Assembly (NCBI GenBank): GCA_004295565.1
Contig: AP019416.1
Coordinates: 3,038,001 to 3,102,000, forward strand
Direction: 5' to 3'
Source of the DNA: Vreelandella olivaria
Lineage (GTDB): Bacteria > Pseudomonadota > Gammaproteobacteria > Pseudomonadales > Halomonadaceae
Length of the DNA stretch: 64,000 nt
Shown: in pieces, positions 20,676-32,545 of the stretch
Numbering within the stretch: position 1 is the stretch's first letter
Layout of the letters: every line of letters starts with the position of its first letter
Program-made: the position numbers and the translations under genes
Notes under the pieces: model-generated
What the model was told of the DNA's origin: nothing
The model's database searches: none
What the model saw: only the letters and a program-made list of their open reading frames with translations

Positions 20676-21674
20676 TACCACCTCCAAAGGTATAATTCAT
20701 AAACATCGCAGCGGACGTATCTTTGTAGTCTCCAAAACTGTTGAAGCCTAAACGTCCACCTAACGACAGTTCGGGTGTCATGTTGTATTTCACTTCACCT
20801 GATACGGATACACCCGCCCCACTCACACTTTCACCTGAATAACGTGATTCGAGGGTTGCGCCAAGTGTTGAGAAAATATCTAACAGCTCTTGAGAGGCTG
20901 GATCGGTTGGAAAGTAGTCAATATCATCGGTGCTATAGCTTTGGTAACCGGGTGATACCTGAGCTGCCCAGGATAGATCTTCAGAGACATTCTCTTGATA
21001 GCGCAAAGGGAAGGAGATACTCACGTAGTCCTGAGGACTGAAGTACCCCCATGGCCATAGGTGAAGTGACTTAAATCTTTATCATAGGCCATCGCGGTTA
21101 CGTTAACGCCAGTTTGCAATTGACGCCGCTCATTATTGACCGGACGCAGGTAACCGCCAAGGGATAGATCGTATGCGGTATTATCAGCCACGTTATCCCC
21201 CGTATACTCGTACATACCTGCATTAGCGTAGAGCCCACCATTAGAGGTGTCGTAGTTGATACCCAGCCGTCCCCCCGTACTGACGACCCCACCCCAGGTA
21301 TCGCCTGTTTGGGCATCATAAGCACCAGCGTAGGAAAGAACGCTGTCTTTAACGGCTCTCCTTTCAGCAGTCAATGACAAAGAAGTATTCTCTGTGATAT
21401 TGGGAGTCCAGTTGATTCCACCAACAATATTTGTTTCATCAAAGCCTAACGGAGTACTGCCTACATCAATTTTCACATCGCCGTATTGGTATCCTAATGC
21501 TAGAGCGGCACCTGACTCACGCTGAGTGCCAGGCCGCGCCACTCGCGACGCACTTTGAAGACGCGATTGAATCCCTGCGAGTGAAGCTTCAATCAACTCA
21601 CGGCTATTAGCAAAGCTGTCCGCCGATTCTCCATTCAACGCCAGATTATCAAAATCCACGCCCTGCTCACCTAG
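20668..21674 (-). pseudogene. bcsC: bcsC 3' part: outer-membrane beta-barrel, cut off by the IS
   Basis: Downstream fragment of the cellulose export porin BcsC. After the insertion the frame resumes LGEQGVDFDNL and runs through the BcsC barrel signatures VGSTPLGFDETNIVGG, TGDTWGGVVSTGGRLG, DKDLSHFTYGHGG and a C-terminal MNYTFGGGSD. A frame break lies near 21035 between YGHGG and the segment starting DYVSISFPL. Separated from its promoter, signal peptide and TPR domain, this part cannot be exported. Its last codons overlap the bcsD start. Confidence 0.88.
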
Positions 21675-23247
21675 CCTGGATATTGCATAGGACATGAAAA
21701 AGGCGGCTGAAAATCGGTTATAATTCAAGCTCCTACACAAGAACCAACCGCCTCAGCCGCCATGACAAAATGTACCACGCCGTCCGCTTCCTTTCCACGC
21801 TGCAAAGGCCGTCAGGTCATCGCCCGTTTCGATGGCGGTGATCTCACTTCCGACGGCGGTATCCTGCTGCTGCGGCAGCTCGATCGCGAGATGGGCCTGA
21901 CCCGCGCCGTCGCTCGCCGGCTCAGCGACGAGCGCGACGCTCAGCGCTGCCTGCATCGCACCGAAACCCTAGTCCGGCAGCGCGTGTTCGGCCTGGCGCT
22001 GGGCTATGAGGATCTCAATGACCACCAGGCCCTGCGTCACGATATCGCCCTGCAGACCGCCGTCGATACCGATGGCGTGCTGGCCAGTCAGTCCACCTTG
22101 TGCCGCTTCGAGCAGCAAGCCGACCGGGACTGGGCGATCACCATCCACGAAGAGATGATCGAGCAGTTCATCCGCTCGTTCCGGCGGCCACCCAAGAAAC
22201 CGCTCTACCTCGACTTCGATGCCACCGACGATCGGGTGCATGGCCAGCAGCTCGGGCGGCACTTCAACGGCTACTACAACCACTACATCTTCCTGCCGCT
22301 GTTCGTATTCTGTGGCGACCAGCTGCTGGTCAGCTATCTGCGTCCGGCCTCGCTGGATGCCGCTCACCACGCCGGTGCCATCCTCGCCCTGTTAGTCCGG
22401 CGGCTGCGCCAGGCGTGGCCTGAGGTGAAGATCGTCTTCCGAGGCGACAGCGGCTTCTGCCGTCCACTGATCCTCAACTGGTGTGACCGCCACGGCGTCG
22501 ATTACATCATCGGCCTCGCCGGCAACAAGCGCTTGGCCAAGCTGGCTCTGAACATCGACTACGCGTCGGCCATCCGCTTCGAGAAGACCTGGGAGAAGGA
22601 GCGTGTCTTCGGCTTCATCGAGTACGCTGCCAAGAGCTGGAAGGAGCGTCGACGAAAGGTCATCGTCAAGTCCGAGACCAGCCGGCGTGGCTTCAACACC
22701 CGCTATGTGGTCACCAGCCTGCGCGGCTGCAGCGCCGAGTGGCTCTATGACCACCGCTACTGTGCTCGGGGCGAGATGGAGAACCGTATCAAGGAGCAGC
22801 AGTTCCTGTTCTCCGACCGCACCAGCTGCCACGAATGGTGGCCCAACCAGTACCGACTGCTGCTGTCGGGGTTGGCCTACCTGCTGCTGGAGCGGCTGCG
22901 CCGGGTCTACCTCAAGCGCACCGCCTTCGCCCAGGCCCAGGTCAACACCCTCCGCCTGAAGCTGCTGAAGATCGGCGCTGTCATCACCCGCAACACGCGC
23001 ACGATTCGGCTGATGTTGAGCAGCCAGTACCCGGAGCAGGACCTCTTCCTGAAGCTGGCCAGCAAGCTGGTGCCGGGATAGCGCCGCGGCGTGCTGTCCC
23101 CGGCACAGAAAACACATGGGGGTAGGGGGAAATGCGCCTTGAGCTCAGGAAATTGATCAATATATAGCCAACTTCCAGCTCTGGGCGGCATCATCGCCAC
23201 CAAACCTGGCATTTGGTGCTGCTGACCAACCCGATGCAACATCCGGG
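21675..23247 (+). mobile_element. IS1380-family insertion sequence in bcsC
   Basis: A 1573-bp element with imperfect 17-bp terminal inverted repeats: CCTGGATATTGCATAGG on the left and, reversed, CCCGGATGTTGCATCGG on the right (14 of 17 match). It is flanked by the 4-bp direct repeat CTAG (21671-21674 and 23248-23251). Removing the element and one CTAG restores the bcsC frame as DVFVAYLGEQGVDF. It carries one transposase gene in opposite orientation to bcsC and appears richer in GC than the bcs genes. All features fit a recent, complete insertion. Confidence 0.92.
21762..23081 (+). CDS. IS1380-family transposase
   Basis: Intact 439-residue DDE transposase. Candidate acidic catalytic residues are in LYLDFDATDDRVHG, in KIVFRGDSGFCRP (the DSGF motif typical of IS1380-type enzymes) and the Glu in RCARGEMENRIKE-like ARGEMENRIKEQQ. 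The N-terminal RFDGGDLTSDGGILLLRQLD is also family-typical. The gene starts 87 bases inside the left end of the element and stops 166 bases before the right end. It is one of the few long genes in the window without a frame break. Confidence 0.93.
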   Translation: MTKCTTPSASFPRCKGRQVIARFDGGDLTSDGGILLLRQLDREMGLTRAVARRLSDERDAQRCLHRTETLVRQRVFGLALGYEDLNDHQALRHDIALQTAVDTDGVLASQSTLCRFEQQADRDWAITIHEEMIEQFIRSFRRPPKKPLYLDFDATDDRVHGQQLGRHFNGYYNHYIFLPLFVFCGDQLLVSYLRPASLDAAHHAGAILALLVRRLRQAWPEVKIVFRGDSGFCRPLILNWCDRHGVDYIIGLAGNKRLAKLALNIDYASAIRFEKTWEKERVFGFIEYAAKSWKERRRKVIVKSETSRRGFNTRYVVTSLRGCSAEWLYDHRYCARGEMENRIKEQQFLFSDRTSCHEWWPNQYRLLLSGLAYLLLERLRRVYLKRTAFAQAQVNTLRLKLLKIGAVITRNTRTIRLMLSSQYPEQDLFLKLASKLVPG

Positions 23248-26200
23248 CTAGGTAAGCTACAAACACATCGCGCTGAGCTTGGGTGAGGTCTTCGATACGT
23301 AGGCCCGCCTCGTAGACAGGGTTTCTCTCCAGCGCCGAGGTGTATTTGACTCGGCCGCCTCAAGCTCAGCTGTGAGGCGCGCTATTTCAGACTCAGGAAT
23401 GTCTGGATTCGCTTGTGCTGTTGCTAGGCGATCCTGAGCAGTAAAAAGGTTGTAACCGTCGATTGGATTTGATCCAAAATTGGGCTAAGTTCATTCAATG
23501 ACTGATTTAAAGTTCCTGCACTTTCGGCTAGTGCGCTTCGGCCGAAGCGCTGGACACTATTGCCAGAGGGGGTACCTGCATCGATGGAAGTCGGCGTTAC
23601 TGTCACTTCAAAACGCCCTTCGCCAAACGGGGCAGCAGAGAAACTCACCGGTGCTTCCACTCGATTCTGTTCGCTAAGACCACTCTCCCCATCCCGGAAA
23701 TTAAAGGCAAACTCGCCAGTTAAACGTGGTGCACGCTCATAGCGAATTTCTCTGGCTAAATTATCGATTTGCTGTCTCACGCTAGGCGTACTCACCACTG
23801 CTCTTTCGCTGCCAGCACTGTAACTCCCACTCCCCCCTGGTAGCCAACTGGGCCGACCGTTAAGCTCTGATTGGCGGCCACGAGCACGATCCTCAAATGG
23901 ATTAGATGACGATAACGCCAGCGCCCCTCCGCTACTTCCAAGGGATTGACGCGCCTCTGTGAGCAGCGCCAGTGCCCGGTTAGAATCGCCGTTGCTTCTT
24001 GCAACCTGCGCCTGCAGCAGCAATTTCTCTGGCGTATCTGTGCCCGTCATATAGCGATCAAGTAATTGCTGAGCTTTTTTGGGGCGACCGGAGGACAGTG
24101 TCGTTTGCACAGCCCCCTGGAGCGCACTGTCACTCTCTGGGTGGCGCGTTAATGCGTAAGTGTAGATTTGCTCGGCTTGGGAATAGCGCTGCCCATCGGC
24201 ATATAGCCTACCCATAGCGAGCAGGAGCCCCTCATCATCAGGATTTTCTCGTAGAGGAGCGACCAAAGCTTCGTAAGCGCTGGCTAGCTGGCCGCTGCGG
24301 CGTAAACTATCCGCTTCGATGACTGCGATACCCGTTTCGACACTTGTTAGGTCGGCCCTAGATAGAGAAACATCAGCTTGCTGATTAATGCGATCCAATA
24401 ATTGACGTGCTTCAGCGGGGCGTTCGTCTTGAGCTAACACTAAAGAATGGGTTAAGTAAGCACTAGCATACTCAGGGTTGAATCCTTGCCGCAAGTCTCT
24501 GTCTACCCAGCGTGCTGCTTCACGGGTTTCTCCGGCATCACTGAGCATGCTTGCAATTTGGCCGACTTGACGTGGATTAAGGTCACTATCACTGGCGTAC
24601 AGGCGCTCAAGTGTATTAATCCCTGCCGCTCGATTGCCCCGCTCTATTTGTGCTATTGCCTGTTGAAGCGGTTGCTGTAGGCGAGCCTGCTGACGCAGAG
24701 TGCGCATGGGTTCGGTCAGTTCATCGGTCGGTATAACGGATAGCGTCCGCTGAACCTCGTCCCATTGATCGCTCTCAGAGGCATACAGGGCATAAGCATA
24801 GCGCTGTTCGGCTGAAGCGGTAGGGCGATCCAACACCGAGATTACTTGACGTGCATCTTCGTCTTGGCCCTGGGTTTTAAGCAAGCGTGCCAAATCAAGG
24901 CGAGCCCAAGGGTCACTAGGTACTAATTCAATAGCTTGCCGAAGGGCCGTCTCTGCTTCAAAGGCATCGCCATTCTGCGCTCGATTGCGTAATTCATTAA
25001 CTTGTCCTGAGGCTACGCCTGTTAGTTGTTCGCGCATACTGGCAGGCAAGTTTTGCGCAATCTGCTGCGCCTCTTCCCAATCGCCTTTTTCAGCCAAGAC
25101 TTGAGCAAGTCCTAGACGTGCATCTGCATTGTTGTTCCAATCACTAAGAATACGGCGATATGCTTGTTCCGAAGCATCTAGCCGACGCTGGCGCTTTAAA
25201 ATATCGGCTTCTAAAAGTCGCGCAGAACGCCCTGCATCACCACCTTGTTGGGTTAACGGCCGAACCTGCGATAGCGCACGCTCAAGGTTGTTTGCATCGG
25301 CTAGACGACGTGCTTCCGTCAAACGCGCGTAGAAAGAGGCATTTTGAAAAGCGGGCATCCATTCATCACGGCGGCTAGGGGCTTCATCCATGGCTTCTTG
25401 CAGTAAAGTGCGTGCTTCATTAAAGCGCTGTTGTCGAAGCCTCAGAATGCCCAAGCCTGCCTTCGCCTCTGCATCGTCGGGATCCTCTTCCAAAGCAGCT
25501 TGAAATGCGGCCTCAGCATCGCGAGAGTTGTTCGACTCCATTGCAATATAACCCGCCCCACGGCGAGTTTGCGTGGTTGCCTCATCAAAGCGCTCCGCCA
25601 CACTGGTATCCTGCGGAAATCTATCTAGATACGCTTGATAGAGCTGCTCATCAGCTGGCGTAGCACTAAGCCAGATCAACGCCTGCTTCCACGCCTCTTT
25701 GGCAGGGCCTGCCACACTGGAGTCACTGCTTTGTGCTAAGCGTGCTAACGTTTCGATTCCCTCGCGGCGGGTTCCTTCTCGATAAGTTAAGACCTCACCT
25801 AAAGCTAGCTCTATTTCATGATCATCAGCGTAGTCATCGTTAAACTGTTGTAGTCCAGCGCGGGCTTCCCGCCAGCCAGCATCTCCTGCGCCAGCAAGGG
25901 TTTGGTAGTATTCAACCGCTAACTCTCGAGTAGGTGTTTGGCCACCAAAGAGAGCACGATAAATTGTAGCTGCTTCCTGATACTGATTGTTCCGGGCGAG
26001 CTGTCGGGCCCGCTCAAGCTGCGAACTATCCAAATTTTGCCCACGCTCCATACGCCTTAAGTCAGCTAGACGCGGGTCATCTGCATTAAGTTGCTCCAGC
26101 CGGTTAATCCATTCTTGGGCATCTTCAACGTCGTCATTAATCAGCGCTTGTCTTGCTAGCCGATAGAGCACTTCTGGATGATCTGGACGACCATCAAGAT

Positions 26201-26399
26201 AGCGCTCCAGAGCATCTCTCGCGAGATCAGGGCGTTGGTTCTCTTGCCAATAGTCAGCTTGATTTAAAAGCGCTTCCAAAGCACTCGACGTGTTCTCTTG
26301 GGCCAGCAGCAGCCCCCCCGGAAAACCACATGCTAATGCACTAATCAATACTCTTTTTTTATACTTTGCTGATGCAAGCGTACTTAATAAATTATGCAT
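23248..26399 (-). pseudogene. bcsC: bcsC 5' part: signal peptide and TPR domain, truncated by the IS
   Basis: Upstream part of BcsC, the periplasmic scaffold and outer-membrane channel for cellulose. The start at 26399 (MHNLLSTLASAKYKKR) leads into a signal peptide and then about 18 tetratricopeptide-like repeats rich in Arg, Gln, Ala and Leu. Frame breaks near 23440 and 23345 split the segment leading to the insertion point (TAQDRLATAQANP, then EDLTQAQRDVFVAY). Past the point of insertion the frame runs on into the IS for about 110 codons. The product would lack the barrel. The gene follows bcsB by 25 bases. Confidence 0.9.
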
Positions 26400-26424
26400 G
26401 GAGGTTCCCCTGCCCTTTCTTTTA

Positions 26425-28809
26425 TCACTTGCGATGAGTGCGCCATTTTTCTCGACGATTCAATGCGCCATGAAGCACAACAGCCGTAAGCAACACGACG
26501 ATGACCATCAGTAATAATACGGGGATAATATATTGCCCCGCATACCAGCGAACTAAACGATTCCAGCTAATGTTGCCGCGTATATTTCGTTCTGCAACTC
26601 GGTAGGCTTCAACGCTCTGCTGCTGATCAATGGTGACTAGATCGCCAACGGTTTGACGGCTGATTTCTGGTTGATCAATGATGCTCGTCAACTGCTGAAT
26701 GCCCTGATCGCTAAAGCCTGTTGCCAAAATCAGACTGCGACCGTCATTGAGTGGTGAACGAGTTGCCAGCAACGCCTGTTCGGGCGCCTGACTGGTTAAT
26801 TCATCACGCGCTCGGCCCGACTCGGTAGAAACATCGGCTTTCGCCCATATTTTCAAGCGTTGCCATAGATTTGAGGGTTCAATACTTATCGTTTTATCAA
26901 CAATTGCAAACGGATCCATCAGTTCATTCAGCGCACTTTGCTCAATGTGATCTGCGCGCGCCACCACGAGAAGATCGCGATCTACCAAGGCGCTACTCAT
27001 GTTCAATCCTTTGCGGATATCAAGTCCGTAGCTTGGATACCCTGTCGCATTCGCCATTCGCCCCACAAGACCAAGGGCTGCGCTTATCTCATTTGCCTGC
27101 GGCACTTCGGGTAGAAGTAAAGATGTTTGTGATAAATCAGCCCACTGTGTAAATGGGTAACCAGCACTTACCCAGTATGAGAGTTCAGGTAATGCAGCGA
27201 ATTTTTTTGCTTCTCGCAGATCAATATGTGAGTTGGGCATAATGCGTGTTTCAATGCGTTCAGGCAGGCCAAGGTCACATCCTTCATCAGGCGTATGAAC
27301 CGCCATGTTGAAGTAAAAGCTCAGTTGATTGTTGCCATAAAGCTGCTCTTGGGGAATATCCAGCATGGCTTCCTCCTGGCGAATATCATTCCCCAGCAGC
27401 TTCCATAGATCCCAAGCAATGGAATTTTTCTCAACGGGCAACCCCTCGATGTATTGATCGTTTAAACTGACTTCTAAGCGGGAATTATCAATATCAAGCC
27501 ATTCACCCTCGGGGAATTGGTAATTCACTTGCAGATTGACATCGTCCCCTGCCCAAACAAAAAGCGGCGGCAAGCGGAAGCTATAATGTTGCGGGGAAGG
27601 TCGAATACCCTCACCGACCATCGTACCTGCGTCCACAAGCCGCTCAAGATAAATGGGCTCATCCAATGACTGCCACTTGGGCGCATCGAAAGATTGACGA
27701 GGGGGTATCGATAACTCTTCGGCTCTTATCCGCTGTCCACTCAAGCTTTCATAGCGTTGCGTTATGTAGCGGGAGGAAGTTCTTACCTCCAAGTCATTGC
27801 GGCCTGTTATCACTAGCAATCGGTAGAGAGGATTTTCTGGATGCTGCATCTGCAATACAGTGTAGTCCCGTGACACCTTCGGGAAGTATCAGTCCTAACG
27901 GCATCTGCTCGATGGTTCCCATCACAACAGCATGGCTATCTGGAAGCTGATTATGATGAACAGGGAAATCCGCGCCGCGAAAATCTGCAAGCACACCAAA
28001 TTGTGAAGCCACTGTACCTGCTGCAGCCAAAAGAGGCTCGGAGGGGTCTCAGGCATCACAAAGGGTAGGTGTAATCGTTCCATATCAGCATCATCAAAAA
28101 AAGGAGCTGGGAATCGTGAAAGGTCGATAATGGGGGCAGTACTTGCGTATTAACGCTTAGTGAAGATTCTGGCTCGATCTCTACCCATATGTCTTCGCTG
28201 AGAACATTATTGCATTGCGATAATGTTTGACCGACAAGACTCAATAATAATGTGTTGTAAGTTACGATTTGCTCAGGCGGCACCTCTATTTCAGCCACAT
28301 AACCATCTGCATTGAAACGATCCAGTGAAATTGTATCAATCACTACCCCATTGAGAGAAACATCTAATCGGCTAACTCCCTCCAGCATGGCATCTGAATA
28401 CTGAATTGATAAACTTAGAGCCGCATCGGTAACAACTTCACTGCTACTAATCGAAAAATCCAGCCCCACTTGCGACCCACTTCCCTGAACCCTAACCGGG
28501 TCTTCTTCGCCATTATCTGACATAGAGTGACGCAAAGGAAAAACATGCTCGCGAGATTCAAGTCCAAACGAACCTGCGTTATCAAAATTTAATCCACCCT
28601 CGGGATTTAACCTAACTGACGGCAAAGCCCCAGAAAGAAAAGAATTTGGCAGACTACTACTCTCCCTCTGTTGTTCAATCCCCTTTTCAGAATCAATGAC
28701 TTGGTTAGAAAGAGATACACTGCTCTCTTGAGGGGTTTGACTCCAAGCTCGCTGGCTAGAAATTATCGCCACTACAAGCAAGGAGACGAAAAATGCTCGC
28801 CACAGCCAT
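26425..28809 (-). CDS. bcsB: Cellulose synthase regulatory subunit BcsB (frame-broken)
   Basis: Periplasmic, membrane-anchored partner of BcsA that guides the nascent glucan. The reading has the BcsB pattern of paired carbohydrate-binding and flavodoxin-like domains, for example YSDAMLEGVSRLDVSLNG and VFPLRHSMSDNGE early and SDKPVMV-free but typical DLEVRTSSRYITQRYESLSG late. A C-terminal membrane helix (YIIPVLLLMVIVVLLTAVVL) anchors it. Frame breaks lie near 28100, 28050 and 27875. The start is uncertain: as written the frame is continuous with bcsA, while an ATG at 28809 would serve if the T-run near 28790 were one base shorter. Confidence 0.82.
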
Positions 28810-30943
28810 GTACCTTTCGTTGTGGCTACTGCCGTCGTTTCGCCACTAGTGTTTTTAACCGAAGGAGAGGGTTGGCTACTGCCACCACTAAATAACGTTC
28901 GCTCTTTCCAACGCTTAAAGAATAAGCCAGCAACAGCCCGCACTACGGTAATAATTGAGCGAATAGGTTTGTCAACAGGAACCTCTTTTTCTAACCACGC
29001 ATCAGCTCTACCCATCACTAATCTAACTAGCTCTCCTTTGACTTACATCTAAGTCGCGGAACTGTAGACGAACATACTTTTTATCACGCATTATCAAGTC
29101 AACCGGAAAAAGCATTGGCCGATTATCGAAAGACATTTCTATATAATCAATATTGAGATCAGCAGGGAGGTCGGTCGGCGTTTCAACTTGAATACCTCCC
29201 ATCGAGAGATTCTGAGTTGAAGTACTAAAGGTATATTCACCCTCCAGATGGATCACGGCAGGTCGCTTTAAATCGATTCTAACATACTCCCTGACTTGCT
29301 TTTGCTCGCTACCTACGGCAACTGCGGCCAATAAAAGAGAGCACTGAAAGAAGCCCATATTACGTTAAACAACAGCACACTTAGTTGCTCATCGTCCGTG
29401 TTAAACCAAAAAAGACGAATAGTACCCCATATAACGCCAGCCAGGAGTAGAGCTAAAACAAAGAGGTGCGGTTTGAGCACATTAAAGTCAAAGAAACTAT
29501 GGTCAAGTTTGCCACCCTTATCTGTTACGTCAAATTTACCTCGTTTTGGGTCAAACAGCGTTACTAGAGTAGGCTTAAGCAGATGAAACGTAAGCACTGT
29601 TTCATAAATTTCATTCAAAAAGTATATCGGTAACGACCCACAAGCTTAGCGTTGGTATACACAACACCAAACAAGTGCGGAGCCACATAGGCTGCCACTG
29701 CCTGGGGCGAGGCTTCAATTATATCGAGTCCAAATAACAGGTAAGCTAAAGGTGCAGTCAAAAACAAAGCGCGCTAGAGGAAACTGAAAATGGAGCATGG
29801 CGTTCAGGTAACATAAACGCTGAGCGAAGGTAAGCCCACTACCGAGCAAGGGGTTGTCCATCCGCATTATTTGCGTCATGCCTCTGGCCCAACGCGCCCT
29901 CTGTACGATATGCAGTGATAGCCGTTCGGTTGCCAAACCTGCAGCCATCGGAATGCCTAAATAAGCCGTAGACCAACCTTTACGCTGTAGTTTTAAAGCA
30001 GTATGCGCATCCTCGGTGACTGTTTCTACTGCAAACCCCTCGGTTTGCTCCAGCGCAGTTCGGCGAATAACCGCACAGGAACCACAGAAGAAAGTGGCGT
30101 TCCAATAATCATTGCCTTTCTGTACTGCACCATAAAAGAGGTTGCCTTCATGAGGCACATCACGCCCACTAACCAAGTTTCGTTCAAAAGGATCAGGAGA
30201 ATAAAAATGGTGAGGCGTCTGGATAAGAGCTAAATCCTTGTCATCTAAAAAAGCACCTACTGTTGCTTGTAAAAACACCCTGGTGGTGACATGATCGCAG
30301 TCAAAAATACAAATTAATTCGCCCTTTGTCTTCTTAAGCGCATTATTCAAATTGCCTGCTTTAGCGTGTTTATTGTCATCGCGTGTTATATAGCCGACAC
30401 CTGCTCGTGAAGCAAATGCTCCGAATTCCGCCCTTTGCCGTCGTCTAACAGGTAAACATTTAGCTTGTCACTTGGGTAATCAAGGTTTTGTGCCGCTAAT
30501 ACGGTGTCTCTCACCACCTCCATACTTTCGTTGTATGTGGGTATATAGACGTCAACAGTGGGCCAAAGAGAAGTATCGCCCGGTAATGGAACAATCTTCC
30601 TTTCAAAAGGCCTTACCACTTGGAAGAAGCTAATAATTAAAACCAGCCATGCATAACACTCTGCTGCTAACAAACCTGTACTGAAAATTGTTTCCGCTAC
30701 TCCTTCAGTTACAAGCGTTTCAGTGACACGCCAGTACATATACCGTGTAGAGGTGATGGCAGTCAGCAGTACCATTGCCAAACGCACACGCCTTGAAGTC
30801 GTTTGCCCCATGCAAATAAGTAGCAAAACGGTGACACCACCAAAAACCCATTGATTAGCTAGGGTCATAGGTGTAGCGATGACGATAATAAAAACAACGC
30901 TATAAAGAAGAACAAAAAGCCAACCCAGAGTTTGTAAAAGCAC
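28772..30943 (-). CDS. bcsA: Cellulose synthase catalytic subunit BcsA (frame-broken)
   Basis: Processive family 2 glycosyltransferase that polymerises UDP-glucose and exports the chain. N-terminal membrane helices precede the catalytic motifs: DDGKGR, then DCDHV (DxD), VTEDAHT (TED) and QRARWARGM (QxxRW). A C-terminal PilZ domain has REYVR (RxxxR) and NLSMGG (NxSxxG), the c-di-GMP site. Frame breaks near 30390, 29765, 29618, 29345 and 29040 split it. The start is GTG at 30943 or ATG at 30950, the latter with GGAG upstream. The C-terminal end is ambiguous, because the frame as written runs on into bcsB. Confidence 0.9.
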
Positions 30944-30951
30944 CTTTCATC

Positions 30952-31733
30952 TTAAATGCTCCTTTCTGGGCTGCTAAAACGCGCATCCGCATTTAGCGTT
31001 ACTCTTGCCAGGTTGTCCACAACCTGCTCTAAATCGCTGACAATCGACGACGAATACGCGTGCTGGAAAATAGAGGTTTGAGCTGCAAGCGCCTCAGGTA
31101 CGGCGGCATCTCGATGAATAGCACCTAACAAGAGAGGCCCTAGCCGACTCTTCAGCAAATCATAGACGTCCACACTTAAACGTTGACGCAGATCCAACTG
31201 GTTAACCAAAAGTAAATATCGCTTTCTACTTCAACAGGGAAAAAATCACCATTTTCGATGGTCGGCAATACTGCAACGGATGAACTATCTGCCATTAATA
31301 CCGTTACAAAAATAGGCTTCAATCTTGAAATAGCATCAAGTGACACCGAGTGGCCTGGTGGCAAATCAACCAGTAGTACTCTATCTTCATCTTGGTAATA
31401 GGGACGTAGTGCTTCCTCTAGCTGTCTGGAATCTGCCAAATACTTCTCGAAATTAAGCCGTTCTTTGCGGTTGGTTCGCCCATAGGGCAATAAATCTATA
31501 CCACTATCAGTTGTTACGATTAGGTTATCCCAATTGGAGTGCTGTGATTCTTCAGCAACGACGCCATCGGTGTCATCGAATGACAGACCAAAGTGCAATT
31601 TGAGTGAATCTTGGCTGTCAAAATCGATGACGGTGACATGCTTACCCTGACGTTGAAATGTATAGGCCAGATTAGCTGTTAGCGTCGTTTTACCGACCCC
31701 GCCTTTCGGGGATGTGATACAAATCAGTGTCAT
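30952..31733 (-). CDS. bcsQ: Cellulose biosynthesis ParA/MinD-like ATPase BcsQ
   Basis: SIMIBI-class ATPase thought to help place the cellulose machinery, often polar. The start MTLICITSPKGGVGKTTLTA carries the deviant Walker A KGGVGKTT; further motifs are VTVIDFDSQDSL and LLVDLPPGHS. A frame break near 31200 separates the C-terminal third (LVNQLDLRQRLSVDVYDLL). Joined length is about 260 residues, the family size. Its start lies a few bases from the end of the bcsP/O-like gene and its stop a few bases before bcsA, so the three are likely co-translated. Confidence 0.88.
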
Positions 31734-31736
31734 GAG

Positions 31737-32244
31737 TCAATTTGCCTTAGCAGCGCTTTTTAAAGATGTTTTAGGGGATTTTCAACGTCTTGGCTGTTCT
31801 CGGTATAGCCTTTGAAAAGGTTTCCAAAAGACGCAGGTTGGCTCGTTGACGTTTTATCAGGCGAAGATGTTCGAAGAACTGGTTTAGAAGCCCCCACACC
31901 TCTCTCACTAGGTGGCACTGAAATAGTACGAGAGCTCTCCTTGAGCCTATATTCACGCGCTTGACCATTGTTGGGGAAACCGGAACAGTTGTCGCTTGCT
32001 TAGGAGTAGATACTTGCGGAGTGAGTCTCGGAGTTTCTTCAGAAGCGGGGGCATCTGCAGGGGAGAACTCACCTGATTTCCTTACAGGCGACTTCCTCAT
32101 CCCAGGTGAATAGTTAGCAACACCATCAAGAAGCTTCCAACGCTGTTTGCTGCCAGAACTTCTTTTATCGGTCGAGAAATTTTGATAGTCAAATTCGCTG
32201 GATGACTGGCGTTTCAAAGCCTCAATGTCATTATCTTTACGCAT
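31737..32244 (-). CDS. BcsP/BcsO/BcsR-like cellulose operon leader protein (frame-broken)
   Basis: First gene of the bcs operon. The N-terminus (NDIEALK, then EFDYQNF and RWKLLDGV) fits the short motif shared by BcsR, BcsO and BcsP proteins, which regulate or stabilise the synthase. The middle is Pro/Ser/Thr-rich and disordered. A frame break near 31975 moves the reading to a segment containing ASFGNLFKGY, and another near 31762 would extend it to a TGA at 31737, next to the bcsQ ATG. Which of the three named families applies cannot be settled by eye. Confidence 0.6.
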
Positions 32245-32545
32245 TTTTTCATCCTAAAAACCGGGGGTAGCTGCTATGACAACGGCAATTAAGCGAACCA
32301 TTCACACTCGTACCATCCTGGTATTTAAGGGCTGACTCGATACCGTCGTCCTCATTGTTAATACTTTTATCTTACACAACCTAATCAATCAAGTGGTTAG
32401 GAAAAATAAATATACGCACTGAAATATTAATGTACAAAAATACACAATTCGTCAGATTCCTAGCACCCTTATCTCTCCAGACTTAGAGTCTGGTGATACA
32501 GCTATTTTTGCTACCAATGCACAACGCCAACCATGCAGGCCTTTT
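32245..32545. other. Gene-free stretch before the bcs operon
   Basis: An AT-rich 301-base gap that must hold the bcs promoter on the minus strand. A weak candidate -35 (TTGATT on the minus strand, near 32383-32392) is visible without a convincing -10. Near the other end, 32477-32493 is a perfect 7-bp inverted repeat (CCAGACT-TAG-AGTCTGG) without a T-run, perhaps a weak end signal for the SelW-like gene. I see no small gene. Confidence 0.4.

Noticed and set aside
21669-21695. Inverted repeat read as ACCTAGCC... with IS ends at 21669/23253
   Set aside because: The outer ACCTAG part is host sequence plus the CTAG duplication; placing the ends inside CTAG gives both a target duplication and restoration of the bcsC frame.
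22392-23117. Long open frame antisense to the transposase
   Set aside because: It is a shadow of the GC-rich transposase gene, with no domain pattern of its own and biased composition.
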